Below, piece after piece: positions 54,300 to 64,000 of a stretch of DNA of 64,000 nt. This DNA is from an uncultured Paludibaculum sp. (GTDB lineage: Bacteria > Acidobacteriota > Terriglobia > Bryobacterales > Bryobacteraceae), in NCBI RefSeq assembly GCF_963665245.1, contig NZ_OY762267.1, positions 1,054,001-1,118,000 on the forward strand, written 5' to 3'. The translations under genes were made by a program, and so were the position numbers. Position 1 is the first letter of the stretch. Every line of letters begins with the position of its first letter. The notes beneath the pieces are model-generated. The model had not been told where the DNA came from. It saw nothing but the letters and a program-made list of their open reading frames with translations, and searched no databases.

Positions 54300-54963
54300 G
54301 TTACAGGCCGCACACGCCGCCTGACCGCACCTCGAAAGCGCGCTCTCCGGCCTGCAACGCACTGGGAAGCCCTACCGGCAAAACGGTCTTGATGGATGCC
54401 GCCTGCGCCAGCGCGAGCATCCGAGAGAACCCGGAACACGCCAGGGCATGGAGGCAGCGGGCGACCGCCCTCACGAAACCACGCTCGCTCGAAGCCGGAG
54501 GCAAAGCGGCACGCCCTCGACGAGATCGCGGTGCGCCAGGGGGCTGCGGATGAGAAGAGGGAAGAGGAAGCCGAGCAGCGGCCGGAGCAGGCGGCGGCAT
54601 CTCAATTGGCGGCAGTGGTTCAGTGATCACCAGGGTCACGGCCGCAAACTGATCCGATTGTAGCCGTAGTGCACCTTGTCCTGCTTCCTGGTGGAACATA
54701 GAGAGCCTATCCGAGCGGCAAGGACCTTGGAAGGTCGTCAGCCACCAGGAGTTCATCCGTTCGAAGCGGTCCTCGCCCCGCCGTGGTGGCACGAACGGCC
54801 GTCCGGTTGACCTTCATCGGGGAGGCCGCGAAAGAGGACAGCCAGATAATTCCGCGGAGAGAGTAGAATGAACGGCATCGCCGGACGCAACGGTGGGATT
54901 CTCTTTGGGAGTTTCGTACAGGCGATTCATTTTGCGCGCACGAGCCGGTAGCGAGGTAGCGTC
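54300..54963. other. Intergenic region between higB and the sensor kinase
   Basis: About 660 bases. Short overlapping frames on both strands show no family I know. A 27-codon frame at 54868-54951 with GGAGAGAG upstream could be a leader peptide, but support is weak. Confidence 0.4.
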
Positions 54964-57105
54964 ATGAGAATCTTGAGCGTCGACGATAACGCCGAGAACC
55001 GGTACCTGGTAGAGGTGATGGCGAAGGCGCATGCCCACGAAGTGGTCAGCGCGCGCAACGGCCTGGAGGCGCTTGATCATCTGGCCAAAGGCCCCTTCGA
55101 TCTGATCGTCTCCGACGTGCTGATGCCCGCAATGGACGGGTTCCAGCTCTGCCGGCAGGTGAAAGCTGACGAGCGGCTGAAGCGCATTCCGTTTGTCTTC
55201 TACACCGCCACATACACGGCCCGGCAGGACGAGGAGCTTGGACTGGCGTTGGGCGCGTCCCGCTTCATCATGAAGCCCATGGAGCCCGACGAGTTCCTGG
55301 CCGTGGTGGAGCAGGTGATGCGCGAAGGCGAAGCCGGGACGATCGTGCTTCCGGCCGTGGATCTCGACGATAACGGCAAGAGTCTCAGCGTCTACAACGA
55401 ACGTCTGGTCCGCAAGTTGGAGCACAAGATTCAGCAACTGGAGGCCGCGCGGAACGAACTGGCGGCTTCCGTTGCGGAGAAGGACGACGAAATCGCGCGG
55501 CGCCGGCTGACTGAGGAGGCCCTTGCGCGTTCGGAAGAACAACTCCGCCTGATGTGGGATGGCTCCACGGACGGTATGCGGCTAACGGATCGTAACGGGA
55601 TCATCCTGCGCGCAAACCCAGCCTTGGCGCGGATGTTCGCCAAGCCGCTGGACAGCCTGAGCGGGCAACCGTTCACGTGTTGTTACCGGCTCGACGATCC
55701 TGAAGCGGTGCTGGCGCGGTATCGCGAGCGAGTGGACTCCCGAAATGTCGAGGAGGTCATCGAAACGATGCTCTTGCGATGGGACGGCGAACAGCTCTGG
55801 GTGGAAGGCTCGAACGCCACAATTGAACTTGCTTCCGGTCCCGTGGTCTTCAGCGTTCTGAGGGACGTGACCCAGCGCGAGCGTTCCGCGCAGGAGCGAG
55901 CCGAACTTGAGCTGCAATTTAGGCAGGCGCAGAAACTGGAGAGCATCGGCCGGCTGGCCGGCGGTGTGGCGCACGATTTTAACAATCTGCTGACCGTGAT
56001 TAACGGCTACAGCGGCTTGCTGCTTGGCCAACTGCACGCCAGTGATCCGCTGCGCGAGAAGATCGAAGAGATCCACAAGGCGGGAGAACGCGCCGCGGGA
56101 TTGACCAGGCAACTGCTGGCCTTCAGCCGTAAGCAGGTATTGCAGCCGCGAGTGCTCGATCTCAACCGCATCATTCAAGCGACTCAGCCGATGCTGGCGC
56201 GCCTCGTGGGCGAGGACGTGGGACTAGGCGTCCAACTGCATCGGGAACCTGCCACCATTTACGCCGATCCGAGTCACTTGGAACAGGTGCTGATGAACCT
56301 GGCGGTCAACTCCCGGGACGCCATGCCGCGCGGCGGAAAGTTGCGGATTGAAACCAGCGTTGTGGAATTGCCTGGGGAGAGCGCGCCGGCCGACCATGGC
56401 GCTCATGCCGGCCGCTATGTTGTGCTCACGATGAGCGACGATGGCGAAGGCATGAGCGAAGAGACCCGCCTGCGCATCTTCGAGCCGTTTTTCACCACCA
56501 AGGAAGTGGGCAAAGGTACCGGCCTGGGGCTGTCGATGGTCCAGGGCATTGTGGTGCAAAGCGGCGGTTTTATCCAGGTTCATAGCGAACCGGGCCAGGG
56601 GACGAGTTTCCGCATCTATCTGCCAGGCGTGGAGGGTACTCTCGCGGACTCCGATGAGCCCGGCGCCGTAACCGGACTGCGGGGCAAGGGTACCGTGCTG
56701 GTTGTGGAGGACCAGGTCGAGGTTGGGAAATACGTGGCTGCGGCGCTCCGGGCTTACGGCTACCATGCGATCCAGGCGGTGGGCGCCGAGGAGGCCCTGC
56801 TACTTTGCGACCGGGAACGCGGGCGGCTGGACCTTATATTGACTGACGTAGTGATGCCCAACTGTAGCGGCAAGGAGCTCGCCGACCGGCTGGCGGAACG
56901 GTGGCCCGGCCTCAAAGTACTGTTCACCTCTGGTTATGCCGATGACGCCATGGCGCGCCACGGGCTTCCGCCACAGGGCTCCAATTTCATCCAGAAGCCG
57001 TTCAGCCCCGAACAACTGGCCCTCAAAGTCCGGGAAATCCTGTTGGTGCGGGATCGCGAAGACGGGGGAAGTTCTGGGCTTGGTTCGTCAAACCTCCCGG
57101 GATAG
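54964..57105 (+). CDS. Hybrid histidine kinase (REC-PAS-HK-REC), 713 aa
   Basis: A soluble two-component hybrid. An N-terminal receiver (about 1-120; phosphoacceptor Asp51 in LIVSDVLMP) is followed by a coiled coil, a PAS domain (about 190-310; [20 protein letters not shown]), a HisKA domain with [11 protein letters not shown] (His near 337), an HATPase domain ([15 protein letters not shown] N box: [16 protein letters not shown]; then DDGEGM and [14 protein letters not shown]) and a C-terminal receiver (Asp near 624 in [10 protein letters not shown]). No membrane segment. Its end overlaps the end of the convergent receiver gene by 18 bases, which suggests a shared signalling cluster. Confidence 0.9.
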   Translation: MRILSVDDNAENRYLVEVMAKAHAHEVVSARNGLEALDHLAKGPFDLIVSDVLMPAMDGFQLCRQVKADERLKRIPFVFYTATYTARQDEELGLALGASRFIMKPMEPDEFLAVVEQVMREGEAGTIVLPAVDLDDNGKSLSVYNERLVRKLEHKIQQLEAARNELAASVAEKDDEIARRRLTEEALARSEEQLRLMWDGSTDGMRLTDRNGIILRANPALARMFAKPLDSLSGQPFTCCYRLDDPEAVLARYRERVDSRNVEEVIETMLLRWDGEQLWVEGSNATIELASGPVVFSVLRDVTQRERSAQERAELELQFRQAQKLESIGRLAGGVAHDFNNLLTVINGYSGLLLGQLHASDPLREKIEEIHKAGERAAGLTRQLLAFSRKQVLQPRVLDLNRIIQATQPMLARLVGEDVGLGVQLHREPATIYADPSHLEQVLMNLAVNSRDAMPRGGKLRIETSVVELPGESAPADHGAHAGRYVVLTMSDDGEGMSEETRLRIFEPFFTTKEVGKGTGLGLSMVQGIVVQSGGFIQVHSEPGQGTSFRIYLPGVEGTLADSDEPGAVTGLRGKGTVLVVEDQVEVGKYVAAALRAYGYHAIQAVGAEEALLLCDRERGRLDLILTDVVMPNCSGKELADRLAERWPGLKVLFTSGYADDAMARHGLPPQGSNFIQKPFSPEQLALKVREILLVRDREDGGSSGLGSSNLPG

Positions 57106-57462
57106 ATAACGGGCGACATCGGCGACGAACGTGTCCGGATCTATGGGCTTCTCCAGGTAACCATTGCAGCCCGCGGCCATGGCCAACTCGCGGTCGCCGG
57201 CCATTGCGTACGAAGTGACCGCCACAATGGGTACGCGCGAGAGCGCCGGGTTAGCCCGCAGCGCGCGGGCCACGGCATGGCCGTCCATCAAAGGCAACTG
57301 GATATCCAAAAGGATGAGGTCAAACAACTCGCTGCCAGCCAACTCCAGACCGGCAGGGCCGTCGGCCGCGTGCTTCACTTCGAAACCGTAATCTTCCAGC
57401 AGGAATGTGGCGAGGTAACGGTTCTGCTCGTTGTCCTCGATCATCAGAATTCTTGCTCTCAT
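57088..57462 (-). CDS. Single-domain response regulator, 124 aa
   Basis: A stand-alone receiver (CheY/DivK-like): RILMIEDNEQNRYLATFLLE, phosphoacceptor Asp in LILLDIQLPLMDG (about residue 52), Thr-Ser in VAVTSYA and Lys in YLEKPID. No output domain, so it likely passes the phosphate on or signals by binding. The start ATG 57462 overlaps the stop of the upstream kinase (ATGA), so the two are coupled; the longer frame upstream is inside the kinase gene. Confidence 0.9.
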   Translation of the reverse strand: MRARILMIEDNEQNRYLATFLLEDYGFEVKHAADGPAGLELAGSELFDLILLDIQLPLMDGHAVARALRANPALSRVPIVAVTSYAMAGDRELAMAAGCNGYLEKPIDPDTFVADVARYLSREV

Positions 57463-59798
57463 GTTGGCTCTGGCCCCCTCCGCGGGAGGACGAATGTGAA
57501 TACGCTGCCCTTGCCCAACTCGCTTGCCGCCCTGACCTCCCCGCCCATCAAGTCGGCCAGGCGCCGGCAAATAGCCAGCCCCAGGCCCGTGCCCTCATGA
57601 TTGCGAGTGGTGCCCGAGTCAATTTGCCGAAATGGCTGGAAAATAATCGCCAGGTCTTCCGGTTTGATGCCTATTCCGGTGTCCTCCACCCGCGTGTGCA
57701 AGGCATCCGGGGTCACTTCCACCGTGATCGCAACTTCGCCGCTCTCGGTGAACTTCACGGCATTGGTAAGCAGGTTGAGCAGTACCTGCTGAACGCGCCG
57801 CTCATCGCCAAGCGCCGGGCCCACTCCGGGCGGGATGTGCACATGTAGCCCGAGCCCCTTTCGCTCCGCCATAGGCTTGACAGCATCGGCGGCCTTGGTG
57901 ACGGACGCACACAAGTCGACCAACTCGCTGGCCACCGTCAACTCGCCCGCCTCGATCTTGGAAATGTCGAGCACGTCGTTGATGAGGCTCAAGAGGTGGC
58001 GGGCGCTACCGCGCACCATGTCGAGCTGCTTGGTCTGTTCCGCCGTGAGAGGCCCCGCCATTCCTCGCAGAACGATGCCGGTGAAGCCGATGATTGAGTT
58101 CAGCGGCGTGCGCAGTTCGTGCGACATCGTGGCGAGAAAGGCGGACTTCAAGTGATCGGCCGCCTCGGCGCACTCCTTCGCCACCGCCAACTCTTCGGTG
58201 CGTTTGGCCACACGAAGTTCCAGCTCCTCGGCATGGCGTTGCAGGTCCTCATGGAGCCGATTAACTTCCTGCTCCGCCTGCCGGCGTGCCGTGATATCGG
58301 TGCCGATGCTCAGTATCTCCAGCACTTCGCCCTGGGCGTCCCGAACAATCCTGTTCGCCCAGGCAATCCACACGCGCTCCCCGTTGCGGCGCATGTTCTC
58401 GTTGACATTATTTCCGAACGCATTGGGGTCGGCGCAAATCCGATCCATGAGCCACCGCAGGTCGCGGCTGGTCTCCTCGGTGGGCGGCACGATTGTGCCA
58501 ATCACGTGACGGCCGACTAACTCCTCCTCCGAATAGCCAAAGAACCGCTGGCCAAACTCGTTCAGGAAAATGATCCGCCCCTCGGAGTTCCAGCGCAGGA
58601 TGATGCTGTTGGCATTCTCCACGAGCATGCGGTATTTCCGTTCGCTCTCGGCAAGGCGTTCCTCGGCCTGCTTGCGGTCCGTGATGTCGTCGATCATCGC
58701 GATATGCTGCAGGTCGGTCCCCGGAGCCTCCCACAGCGGCACGCAAGTCAGCCCCACCCATACGATGGAGCCATCCTTGCGGAGATAGCGCTTCTCCATC
58801 TGAAACGTGTGCAACGCGCCGGTCACCAGGCGCTGCATACTGTCCAGATCTTCCTGCAGGTCATCAGGATGCGTGATGCTCTGGAATGTGAGCGTGAGCA
58901 TCTCGCTCTCGGAGTATCCGGCAATGCTGCAATACTGTTGGTTTACTTTGCGGAACTGGCCGGTTATCGAATCGATCACGGCGATGCCGAGCGGCGCCCG
59001 GTCGAAGATCGCCCTGAATTCCCGCTCACTCTTCTGCAATGCGCGCTCGGCCTGCTTCTGGTCGCTCATGTCGTGGACCGAGCCGATGAGGTGTGTGCAT
59101 CGCTGCTCCGTCTGGTCGAACAGCGGCGTCACAGTGACCTCCGCCACCTTAATGCCGGCCGGGTAGACGGCGACCTCTTCCCAGGTGACGCGCCGGCGCT
59201 CGGCTATCGCCTGAAGATACTTGGGCAACACCACGGCCTGTGACGGCGCCGGAAGAACCTCTTCAACGCGCCGGTCAACCACCTGACCGGCAGTCAATCC
59301 GGTGGCATTGAGAAATGCGAGGTTGACCGAGAGGAAACGGAAGCAGCCCCCGGGTTCGGTGGCCAGGAGGAAGATCGGGTCGGCGACGCTATCGTAGAGC
59401 AGACTGAACTGCGCCTCGCGCTGACGGAGCGTTTCCCCGATTTTCTTCTGCGCCGTCGAATCGAGAGAAAGAACGCATACGCCTTCGGACACGGCCACAA
59501 ACCGCAGATCGAACCAGCCAGTCGATCCGCCGGGGACCACGAAGGCGCTTTCGATCCGTTGGGGCATTCGCTCCGACATGCACCGGCGCAGGGCTGGGAG
59601 AATGTCCGTTTGCTCGACGCCAGGGAAGCAGTCCATCATTGTCCGCCCGAGGAGCTCTTCCCTCGGCCTGCGCACTTGCGCAATAAGGCTGTCGTTGACG
59701 TACAAATATGTGAAGTCGAAGCCAATTATCTGGCAACCCTCGGCGAGGCAGTCGAGGATCTCACTTGCGGCGTTGCCGACGCGCTCCGAACTGCTCAT
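57459..59798 (-). CDS. Multi-PAS sensor histidine kinase, 779 aa
   Basis: Four PAS domains can be seen (about residues 15-125, 130-250, 260-385 with GYSESEML and KRYLRKDGSIVWVGL, and 390-520 with RIIFLNEFGQRFFGYSEEEL), then a coiled coil, HisKA with FLATMSHELRTPLNSIIGF (His near 560) and HATPase (LLNLLTNAVKFTESGEVAIT; EDTGIGIKPEDL; GTGLGLAICRRLADLMGGEV). No transmembrane segment, so it probably senses a cytoplasmic signal or redox state. Its likely partner is the overlapping receiver gene at 57088. Confidence 0.92.
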   Translation of the reverse strand: MSSSERVGNAASEILDCLAEGCQIIGFDFTYLYVNDSLIAQVRRPREELLGRTMMDCFPGVEQTDILPALRRCMSERMPQRIESAFVVPGGSTGWFDLRFVAVSEGVCVLSLDSTAQKKIGETLRQREAQFSLLYDSVADPIFLLATEPGGCFRFLSVNLAFLNATGLTAGQVVDRRVEEVLPAPSQAVVLPKYLQAIAERRRVTWEEVAVYPAGIKVAEVTVTPLFDQTEQRCTHLIGSVHDMSDQKQAERALQKSEREFRAIFDRAPLGIAVIDSITGQFRKVNQQYCSIAGYSESEMLTLTFQSITHPDDLQEDLDSMQRLVTGALHTFQMEKRYLRKDGSIVWVGLTCVPLWEAPGTDLQHIAMIDDITDRKQAEERLAESERKYRMLVENANSIILRWNSEGRIIFLNEFGQRFFGYSEEELVGRHVIGTIVPPTEETSRDLRWLMDRICADPNAFGNNVNENMRRNGERVWIAWANRIVRDAQGEVLEILSIGTDITARRQAEQEVNRLHEDLQRHAEELELRVAKRTEELAVAKECAEAADHLKSAFLATMSHELRTPLNSIIGFTGIVLRGMAGPLTAEQTKQLDMVRGSARHLLSLINDVLDISKIEAGELTVASELVDLCASVTKAADAVKPMAERKGLGLHVHIPPGVGPALGDERRVQQVLLNLLTNAVKFTESGEVAITVEVTPDALHTRVEDTGIGIKPEDLAIIFQPFRQIDSGTTRNHEGTGLGLAICRRLADLMGGEVRAASELGKGSVFTFVLPRRGPEPT

Positions 59799-60189
59799 GA
59801 CGTGCCGCCGACACGCAAATGAAGCAGCGCGAACTCCTGCGGTGGGGACGAGTCACGGCTTGGCAGACGTTTCTCCACTGCGTAAGCCTCCAGGACCATT
59901 TTGCACTGTTCTTCGTCGGCCCGCTGCTGGCGCACGGTCAGGCAAACTCACGGGCGCGATGACCAACGGAGCGATTTCCCCGGGCTGCTGAATCCCCTTC
60001 GTTGGATGCTGAGGTGTTGAGGTTGCCATCAGCCGCCTCGCGCGGGTACTGGCACGTCGCCGAGGAGAAGGCGCGGATGCTGGAGGAGGCTGCAAAGTTG
60101 CACACGCCGCAAAGGCACGCAGCCCTGGCGTTGGATCTGGACACCGGGTGGAAGTTGGGACGAGGAAGTTGGGGGAAGTTGGGAACGAG

Positions 60190-60500
60190 GAAGTTGAGAA
60201 AGTTTGGACGTCCTGGCGTGTCCTACTCGCATTTTGATCGAGTAATTCAGGATGGCCGATGCCTGTATCCTGTCGACTTCTGACGCCCGTACGGCTTTGA
60301 ACTCCTCGACCGTCCTACTTCGCTACTCAGCCTATCAAAGTACACCCCGGGGGCGCCGTCGCGTAGGCGACTTTGGTACTGAGATCCTGCGGCCTGCCGT
60401 CGAAAGTGGCCCAGGCAACAGCTGGTCGTGAAACCGCACTTCCGAGGATGGATGGTTTCGCGGCAAAAACGGGGAGTGACACACAGTCGTCCCCCGGCCC
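60190..60500 (+). repeat. Dispersed repeat family A, copy 4
   Basis: Preceded by stuttered AAGTTGGG units from 60148. The core has CTCGCATTTTGATCGAG, GATGCCTGTATCCTGTCGA and CGCACTTCCGAGGATGGATG, and it ends CGTCCCCCGGCCC. Repeat B copy 2 follows immediately, as B1 follows A2. Confidence 0.85.
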
Positions 60501-60842
60501 GGTCGTCGGCCGGGAGTTCTAATTGTCGCCCGTCAGTTCAGGATAGCGTGGCTTTGCATCGGCGGCTCCAGTTGCCATGATCTGGCTAGGGTTTAGCGAC
60601 CGAAGTCACTTCGCAGTTGTGGCGCTATCGATGGCGGAGCCGGTCAGAAGGCCGGCACGAATGCCGGCCCGCAAGCGTGGACGCATACCCCACGAAGCAT
60701 GGGCCCCGATCTGTATTGATGGCTCTCAGCTTCATCTTGAGATGAACTGGACCTACGGGAGGTTTGCGTTTGGGTGTGCGTGAACGGAAGTTGGACGTTG
60801 GGACTGGCAGTTGGGACGTTCAGGACGTCCCCCGGCCATATG
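60490..60842 (+). repeat. Dispersed repeat family B, copy 2
   Basis: About 353 bases almost identical to 52984-53352, with only a handful of base differences seen (for example GTCAGTT for GTCACTT and TTGTGGCG for TTGCGGCG). The near identity, against the more diverged family A cores, suggests recent duplication or gene conversion. It ends in GGACGTCCCCCGGCCATATG. Confidence 0.88.
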
Positions 60843-60943
60843 CGCCATTCGTGGCCGGCCGCTTGCGAAAGATCGCGCAGGTGGACACCGCCTGAGACGG
60901 AACCCTCGGTGGTCACTGGGACGTCATCTTTCAACTCATTCAT
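60843..60943 (-). pseudogene. Possible gene 5' stub cut by repeat B2
   Basis: ATG 60943 with GGAAGAG seven bases upstream opens MNELKDDVPVTTEGSVSGGV then HLRDLSQAAGHEWR, which looks like real protein for about 34 residues. It then enters the GGACGTCC end of repeat B2. Could be a small gene truncated by the repeat. Low support. Confidence 0.25.
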
Positions 60944-61478
60944 AGACAATCTCTTCCACGGCAACCGAATCGTCTGAAGACGAAGCCGACAATCCGCAAG
61001 TTCGATTGCCCAGCGCCGTCCGCTCCGGCAAGGCGGGCCCGGTCCGAGCCTAACTGACGGTGATCTGACGGGCGAGAACGGAAACTCCCGACGGTCGGCG
61101 GAATAGTTGACGCCGGACGATGGCCAACAGGCGATTCCTTCAACCTGCCGGCGGGAAGCCACTTGTGATCGGGCCAACGGGCGGAAAACGGATTTGTGTG
61201 GGCGTGTTTGACTTGCCTGGGATCGAGCACGTGCAGAACCTGGCCGAGCGAGTAGAGAGCGGCTGCCGCTCGTGCGGCCCACTCCCGCTTGCGCGGGAAG
61301 GCACGCTCCGGTTCCATCGTTCGCATCACCAAACCTTTGCCCACCTGTTACGTCAACACTGCTGGGCATATCGTTGGCCGTGGTACACGCTCATTCGACT
61401 GTCTGTTGATGTACTTGTTCACCGCGCGACGCGGTCAAGATGCCTGCGGAAACCCGAATCCCCACTCACTACAACCCT

Positions 61479-62939
61479 ATGAACAAAGCGCAAAAACATG
61501 CACGGCATCTCTGCCTGTTCGGAATCCTGCTGGTATCGGCCGGCAATGCCGTGTTTGGCCAGGCCGTCGATGGCGCCATGGAACGCACCATCGATGCGCT
61601 CTTTTCGTCGTACAACGCCAATACTCCGGGCGTCGCCATCGCGATCGTAAAGGACGGGAAAGTCGTCCTCTCAAAAGGGTACGGGAGCGCCAATCTCGAG
61701 TACGGCATCCCCATCACACCCAGGACCGTCTTCCATGTCGCCTCGGTCTCCAAGCAGTTCACGGCATTTTCCATTTATCTGCTGGAGAAGCAAGGAAAGA
61801 TCTCTTTCGAGGACGACATCAGAAAGTACGTTCCGGAGATGCCAGACCTGGGCCGGCCAGTCAAAATAAGACACCTGCTCGCGCACACCAGCGGCATCCG
61901 GGATCAGTGGGCTCTCTTAACCCTGGCCGGGTGGAGGATGGACGATGTGATTACCACGGAGCACATCCTGAAGATCCTCAGCAGACAGAAAGAACTCAAC
62001 TTCGAGCCGGGAACCGCGTTCAGCTACAGCAATTCGGGCTACACCCTACTGGCCGAAGTGGTCAGGCGAGTCAGCGGCCAGACCTTCGCGGCCTTCACCC
62101 GGCGGAACATCTTCGAGCCTCTGGGAATGACCGCCACACAGTTCTACGAAGACTTCAATCAAATCGTTAAGAACAGAGCCTACTCCTACGAGAAGGAAAA
62201 CAACACCTATATAAAGAAGAATCTGAACTACTCGAATGCGGGAGCCACCAGCCTCTTGACGACCGCGGAGGATCTCGCCAAATGGGCATTGAACTTCGAA
62301 CACCCGGTGGTCGGCGACACCGAACTGATAGCGCGGTTTAACGCCCCCTCCCTGCTCGACAATGGACAGCCCGTCGTCTACGCCGTCCTCGAGGGCGAAA
62401 CCAACTACCACGGCAAGGGACAAATCCTCAGAAACTACCGGGGCGTCAATCTCTGGAACCATGGCGGGCACGACGCTGGGTTCCGGGCATACCTTGTCCG
62501 TTTCCCGGACGACAGGCTGTCCATCATCACACTCAGCAATGACGAGCACTACGAGATCCTGAAGACCGGACTAACGATCGCCGGTTACTACCTCAAAGGC
62601 CGCCTGAATCCGCGCTCAACCCCGGACACCCCGGCGGGGCCGAACGAAGCCCGCAAGACCGCTGAAACGAGGCCAGCGGATCTGAAGAGCCTGGAGGGAG
62701 AATTCCACAGTCAGGAGCTCGCCACAACCTACCGGGCCAAGGCGGCAGCCGGCAAGTTGATTCTGATGCACGATCGCCTGAGCGACATTGAACTCAGCGA
62801 AGGAGCGAAGGACACATTTCAGGGAAGAATCGAATTCCTGGTTACCGTGAAATTCACCAGGAACTCAAACCAAATGGTAACCGGCTTCACACTTTCCAAC
62901 TTTGGGGCAACCGCGGTCCGTTTCGAAAAACTCCGCTGA
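61479..62939 (+). CDS. Secreted serine hydrolase, beta-lactamase/AmpC-like family, 486 aa
   Basis: A 486-residue protein with a signal peptide (KHARHLCLFGILLVSAGNAV, cleavage near residue 28). The serine-hydrolase motifs are SVSK (Ser89, Lys92), YSN (Tyr183, Asn185) and HGG in NHGGHDAGF (about residue 330). The family (class C beta-lactamase fold) includes esterases and D-amino-acid peptidases, and real beta-lactamase activity is not implied. A C-terminal domain of about 80 residues (LEGEFHSQELATTYRAKAAA) follows, as in many acidobacterial members. I start at ATG 61479, which gives a proper signal peptide; the frame is open upstream to 61440. Confidence 0.9.
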   Translation: MNKAQKHARHLCLFGILLVSAGNAVFGQAVDGAMERTIDALFSSYNANTPGVAIAIVKDGKVVLSKGYGSANLEYGIPITPRTVFHVASVSKQFTAFSIYLLEKQGKISFEDDIRKYVPEMPDLGRPVKIRHLLAHTSGIRDQWALLTLAGWRMDDVITTEHILKILSRQKELNFEPGTAFSYSNSGYTLLAEVVRRVSGQTFAAFTRRNIFEPLGMTATQFYEDFNQIVKNRAYSYEKENNTYIKKNLNYSNAGATSLLTTAEDLAKWALNFEHPVVGDTELIARFNAPSLLDNGQPVVYAVLEGETNYHGKGQILRNYRGVNLWNHGGHDAGFRAYLVRFPDDRLSIITLSNDEHYEILKTGLTIAGYYLKGRLNPRSTPDTPAGPNEARKTAETRPADLKSLEGEFHSQELATTYRAKAAAGKLILMHDRLSDIELSEGAKDTFQGRIEFLVTVKFTRNSNQMVTGFTLSNFGATAVRFEKLR

Positions 62940-63165
62940 CCTCCTCCCAGCGGCGCGCAGCTTCCCCAACGGAGAGAACCCGGAAACCCTTCAGACTGAC
63001 CCGCCTCCCCCCCCGCCTCACCAAACTGGCGCGATGGCCGATTTTACCAGCGGGCCGGCCGCAACCCCGCCAGAGCTTGTTCTTCCCCCGCTGGTTAGCA
63101 GCGCGTTATCGCTCCGAGCCGGTTTTCAACAACCGGCATACCCGCGGGCGACGGCGGCGTTGAGG
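62940..63165. other. Spacer between the hydrolase and the abiE locus
   Basis: About 226 bases between two convergent genes. No coding sequence or clear terminator seen. Confidence 0.5.
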
Positions 63166-63682
63166 TCACTCCCACGGTCCACCGGGCCTCCACTTGAGAT
63201 CGAAGGAGTCCGCCCGGGCGGTCGCTGTCAGAGGCGCCGAGGCGAAGCGCCGCACTTGCGCCACGATCCCGGCCAATCCGGATTCGGGTTCGAATCTACT
63301 CCGGCGCACGAATGCTCGCCACTGGACGGCTCGGGCGGGGTCTGCGCTGAAAGCTTCGGTCAACCCAACTGGGGTCGCGTCGATTGTGGTGCCACGATGT
63401 CGAGAGGTCGACCGAATGGCCTCGGTCAGAAGATCACCGTCAAACGGGTACAGCCGCGCCAGCAGGGCGATGTCGTAGTAGTCCTTGATGCGGCTGTTGA
63501 GGAGCCGTCAGCAGGAGGGCTCCCTTCAGAATGAACCGATCCGCGAATGGTGACTTCGCCAGGCGATACAGAAAACGCTCCATGGCGAAGTACTGCAGCA
63601 GTTCCTGGAAGGGCCGGCCTTGCGAGCGGGCTTGATTCAGGAGACGTTGGCGGACGGAGGCTCCCAGATCGCGGCCACTCAA
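63166..63682 (-). pseudogene. AbiEii-type toxin remnant with internal deletion
   Basis: Read on the minus strand, the N-terminal part is intact (RDLGASVRQRLLNQARSQGR, RFLYRLAKSPFADRFILKGA). Directly after KGALLL the sequence jumps to a C-terminal stretch in another frame (SRIKDYYDIALLARLYPFDG, then FSADPARAVQWRAFVRRSR and WRPGGPWE). The nucleotidyltransferase core expected between them is missing, and the frames do not match. The toxin must be inactive. The start overlaps the abiEi stop (ATGA). Confidence 0.8.
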
Positions 63683-64000
63683 AGCATCGCCTCCAGGTAT
63701 GGACGCATCACTCTTTCCACGCGGTCGACCTTCGCAAACCTGGATAGAGCCGGGTAGTCCGGCTTCCGCGTCCGTTCACGGTAAGCTCGCAGAGCTTCAA
63801 TGGCGACGTCGAGCCCGATCTTGTTTCGGTACTTGAAGCAATCCGCGATCGTCTTCTCGGGCGAATACATTCTCACGGGTACCTGGTCGATCGAGGTTAC
63901 GTCGATGCCAGAGCTGAAGGACGGATCGGAGTACCAGAATACGCGTAGCGGAATGCCGTCGAGCTTGGGGATTTGCGCGTGGCTGGGCAGCGCCACATCC
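63679..64000 (-). CDS. AbiEi-family antitoxin (5' end outside window)
   Basis: The C-terminal part of a type IV AbiEi antitoxin/regulator: LPSHAQIPKLDGIPLRVFWY, VPVRMYSPEKTIADCFKYRN and KIGLDVAIEALRAYRERTRK, which are typical of the family. The frame is open to the window edge, so the gene starts to the right. It would normally repress the operon and counter AbiEii, which is broken here. Confidence 0.85.
   Translation of the reverse strand, partial: DVALPSHAQIPKLDGIPLRVFWYSDPSFSSGIDVTSIDQVPVRMYSPEKTIADCFKYRNKIGLDVAIEALRAYRERTRKPDYPALSRFAKVDRVERVMRPYLEAML

Larger units (their letters stand above)
59799..61478. other. Long repeat-rich intergenic region
   Basis: Holds a cluster of GGAAGTTGGGACG-type units (60148-60212), repeat A copy 4, repeat B copy 2 and a possible gene stub (60843-60943). 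The remaining stretches (59799-60147 and 60944-61478) have open frames on both strands without recognisable domains. Confidence 0.5.

Noticed and set aside
60644..61369. 241-codon minus-strand frame
   Set aside because: It crosses repeat B2 and unrelated sequence, and only its middle (near 60843-60943) looks protein-like, which is listed as a stub.

Overview
The window is high-GC DNA, roughly 60-63% by eye in the core genes, with dense operons, many insertion sequences and defence genes. Gene content and style suggest a soil bacterium, most likely Acidobacteriota of the Solibacter/Bryobacter type. That placement is an inference; the window holds no rRNA gene or other marker.

Positions 1-27068 are the late half of a siphophage-like prophage, all on the + strand except one gene. 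The order follows phage lambda: large terminase (5' end outside the window), a DUF4177 protein, gpW-like, portal, fused prohead protease/major capsid, DUF2190 decoration protein, FII-like, Z-like, U-like, tail tube, tail chaperones G and G-T, tape measure, and a tail-tip/fibre module. G and G-T are joined by a -1 frameshift at CCCAAAC directly before the G stop codon. Most genes are coupled by ATGA-type overlaps. The only gene on the opposite strand (12378-13724) is a cargo gene. It lies between two diverged copies of one phage gene junction and encodes a TIR-like domain, a phosphatase-like domain with Ser in place of the catalytic Cys, and a ubiquitin-like tail. I consider it the best candidate here for an undescribed system.

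Positions 27132-31200 hold a minus-strand, lower-GC ABC transporter cassette of the nitrate/sulfonate/taurine type with two substrate-binding-like proteins. Then come an IS110 remnant, two co-oriented genes of unknown function (32211-33949) and a conserved hypothetical gene (34506-35063).

Positions 35351-51842 form a defence island. A large Hhe-type gene (DUF4011, helicase, Vsr-like nuclease, DUF3320) is broken by two elements that can be removed exactly in frame. One is an IS4-family element (37828-41244, 9-bp target duplication), itself split by a group II intron inside the codon of its predicted catalytic Glu. The other is an IS630-family element (43313-44423, TA duplication). A minus-strand OLD-type ATPase/TOPRIM nuclease and an IetA/IetS ATPase-subtilase pair follow.

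Positions 51843-64000 hold a group II reverse-transcriptase remnant, HigBA, a three-gene two-component cluster, a secreted serine hydrolase and a decayed AbiE toxin-antitoxin locus running off the right edge. Dispersed repeats (family A, 4 copies; B, 2; C, 2) carrying short GTTGGGACG and GGACGTCC units occur only to the right of the prophage and border several genes and remnants.
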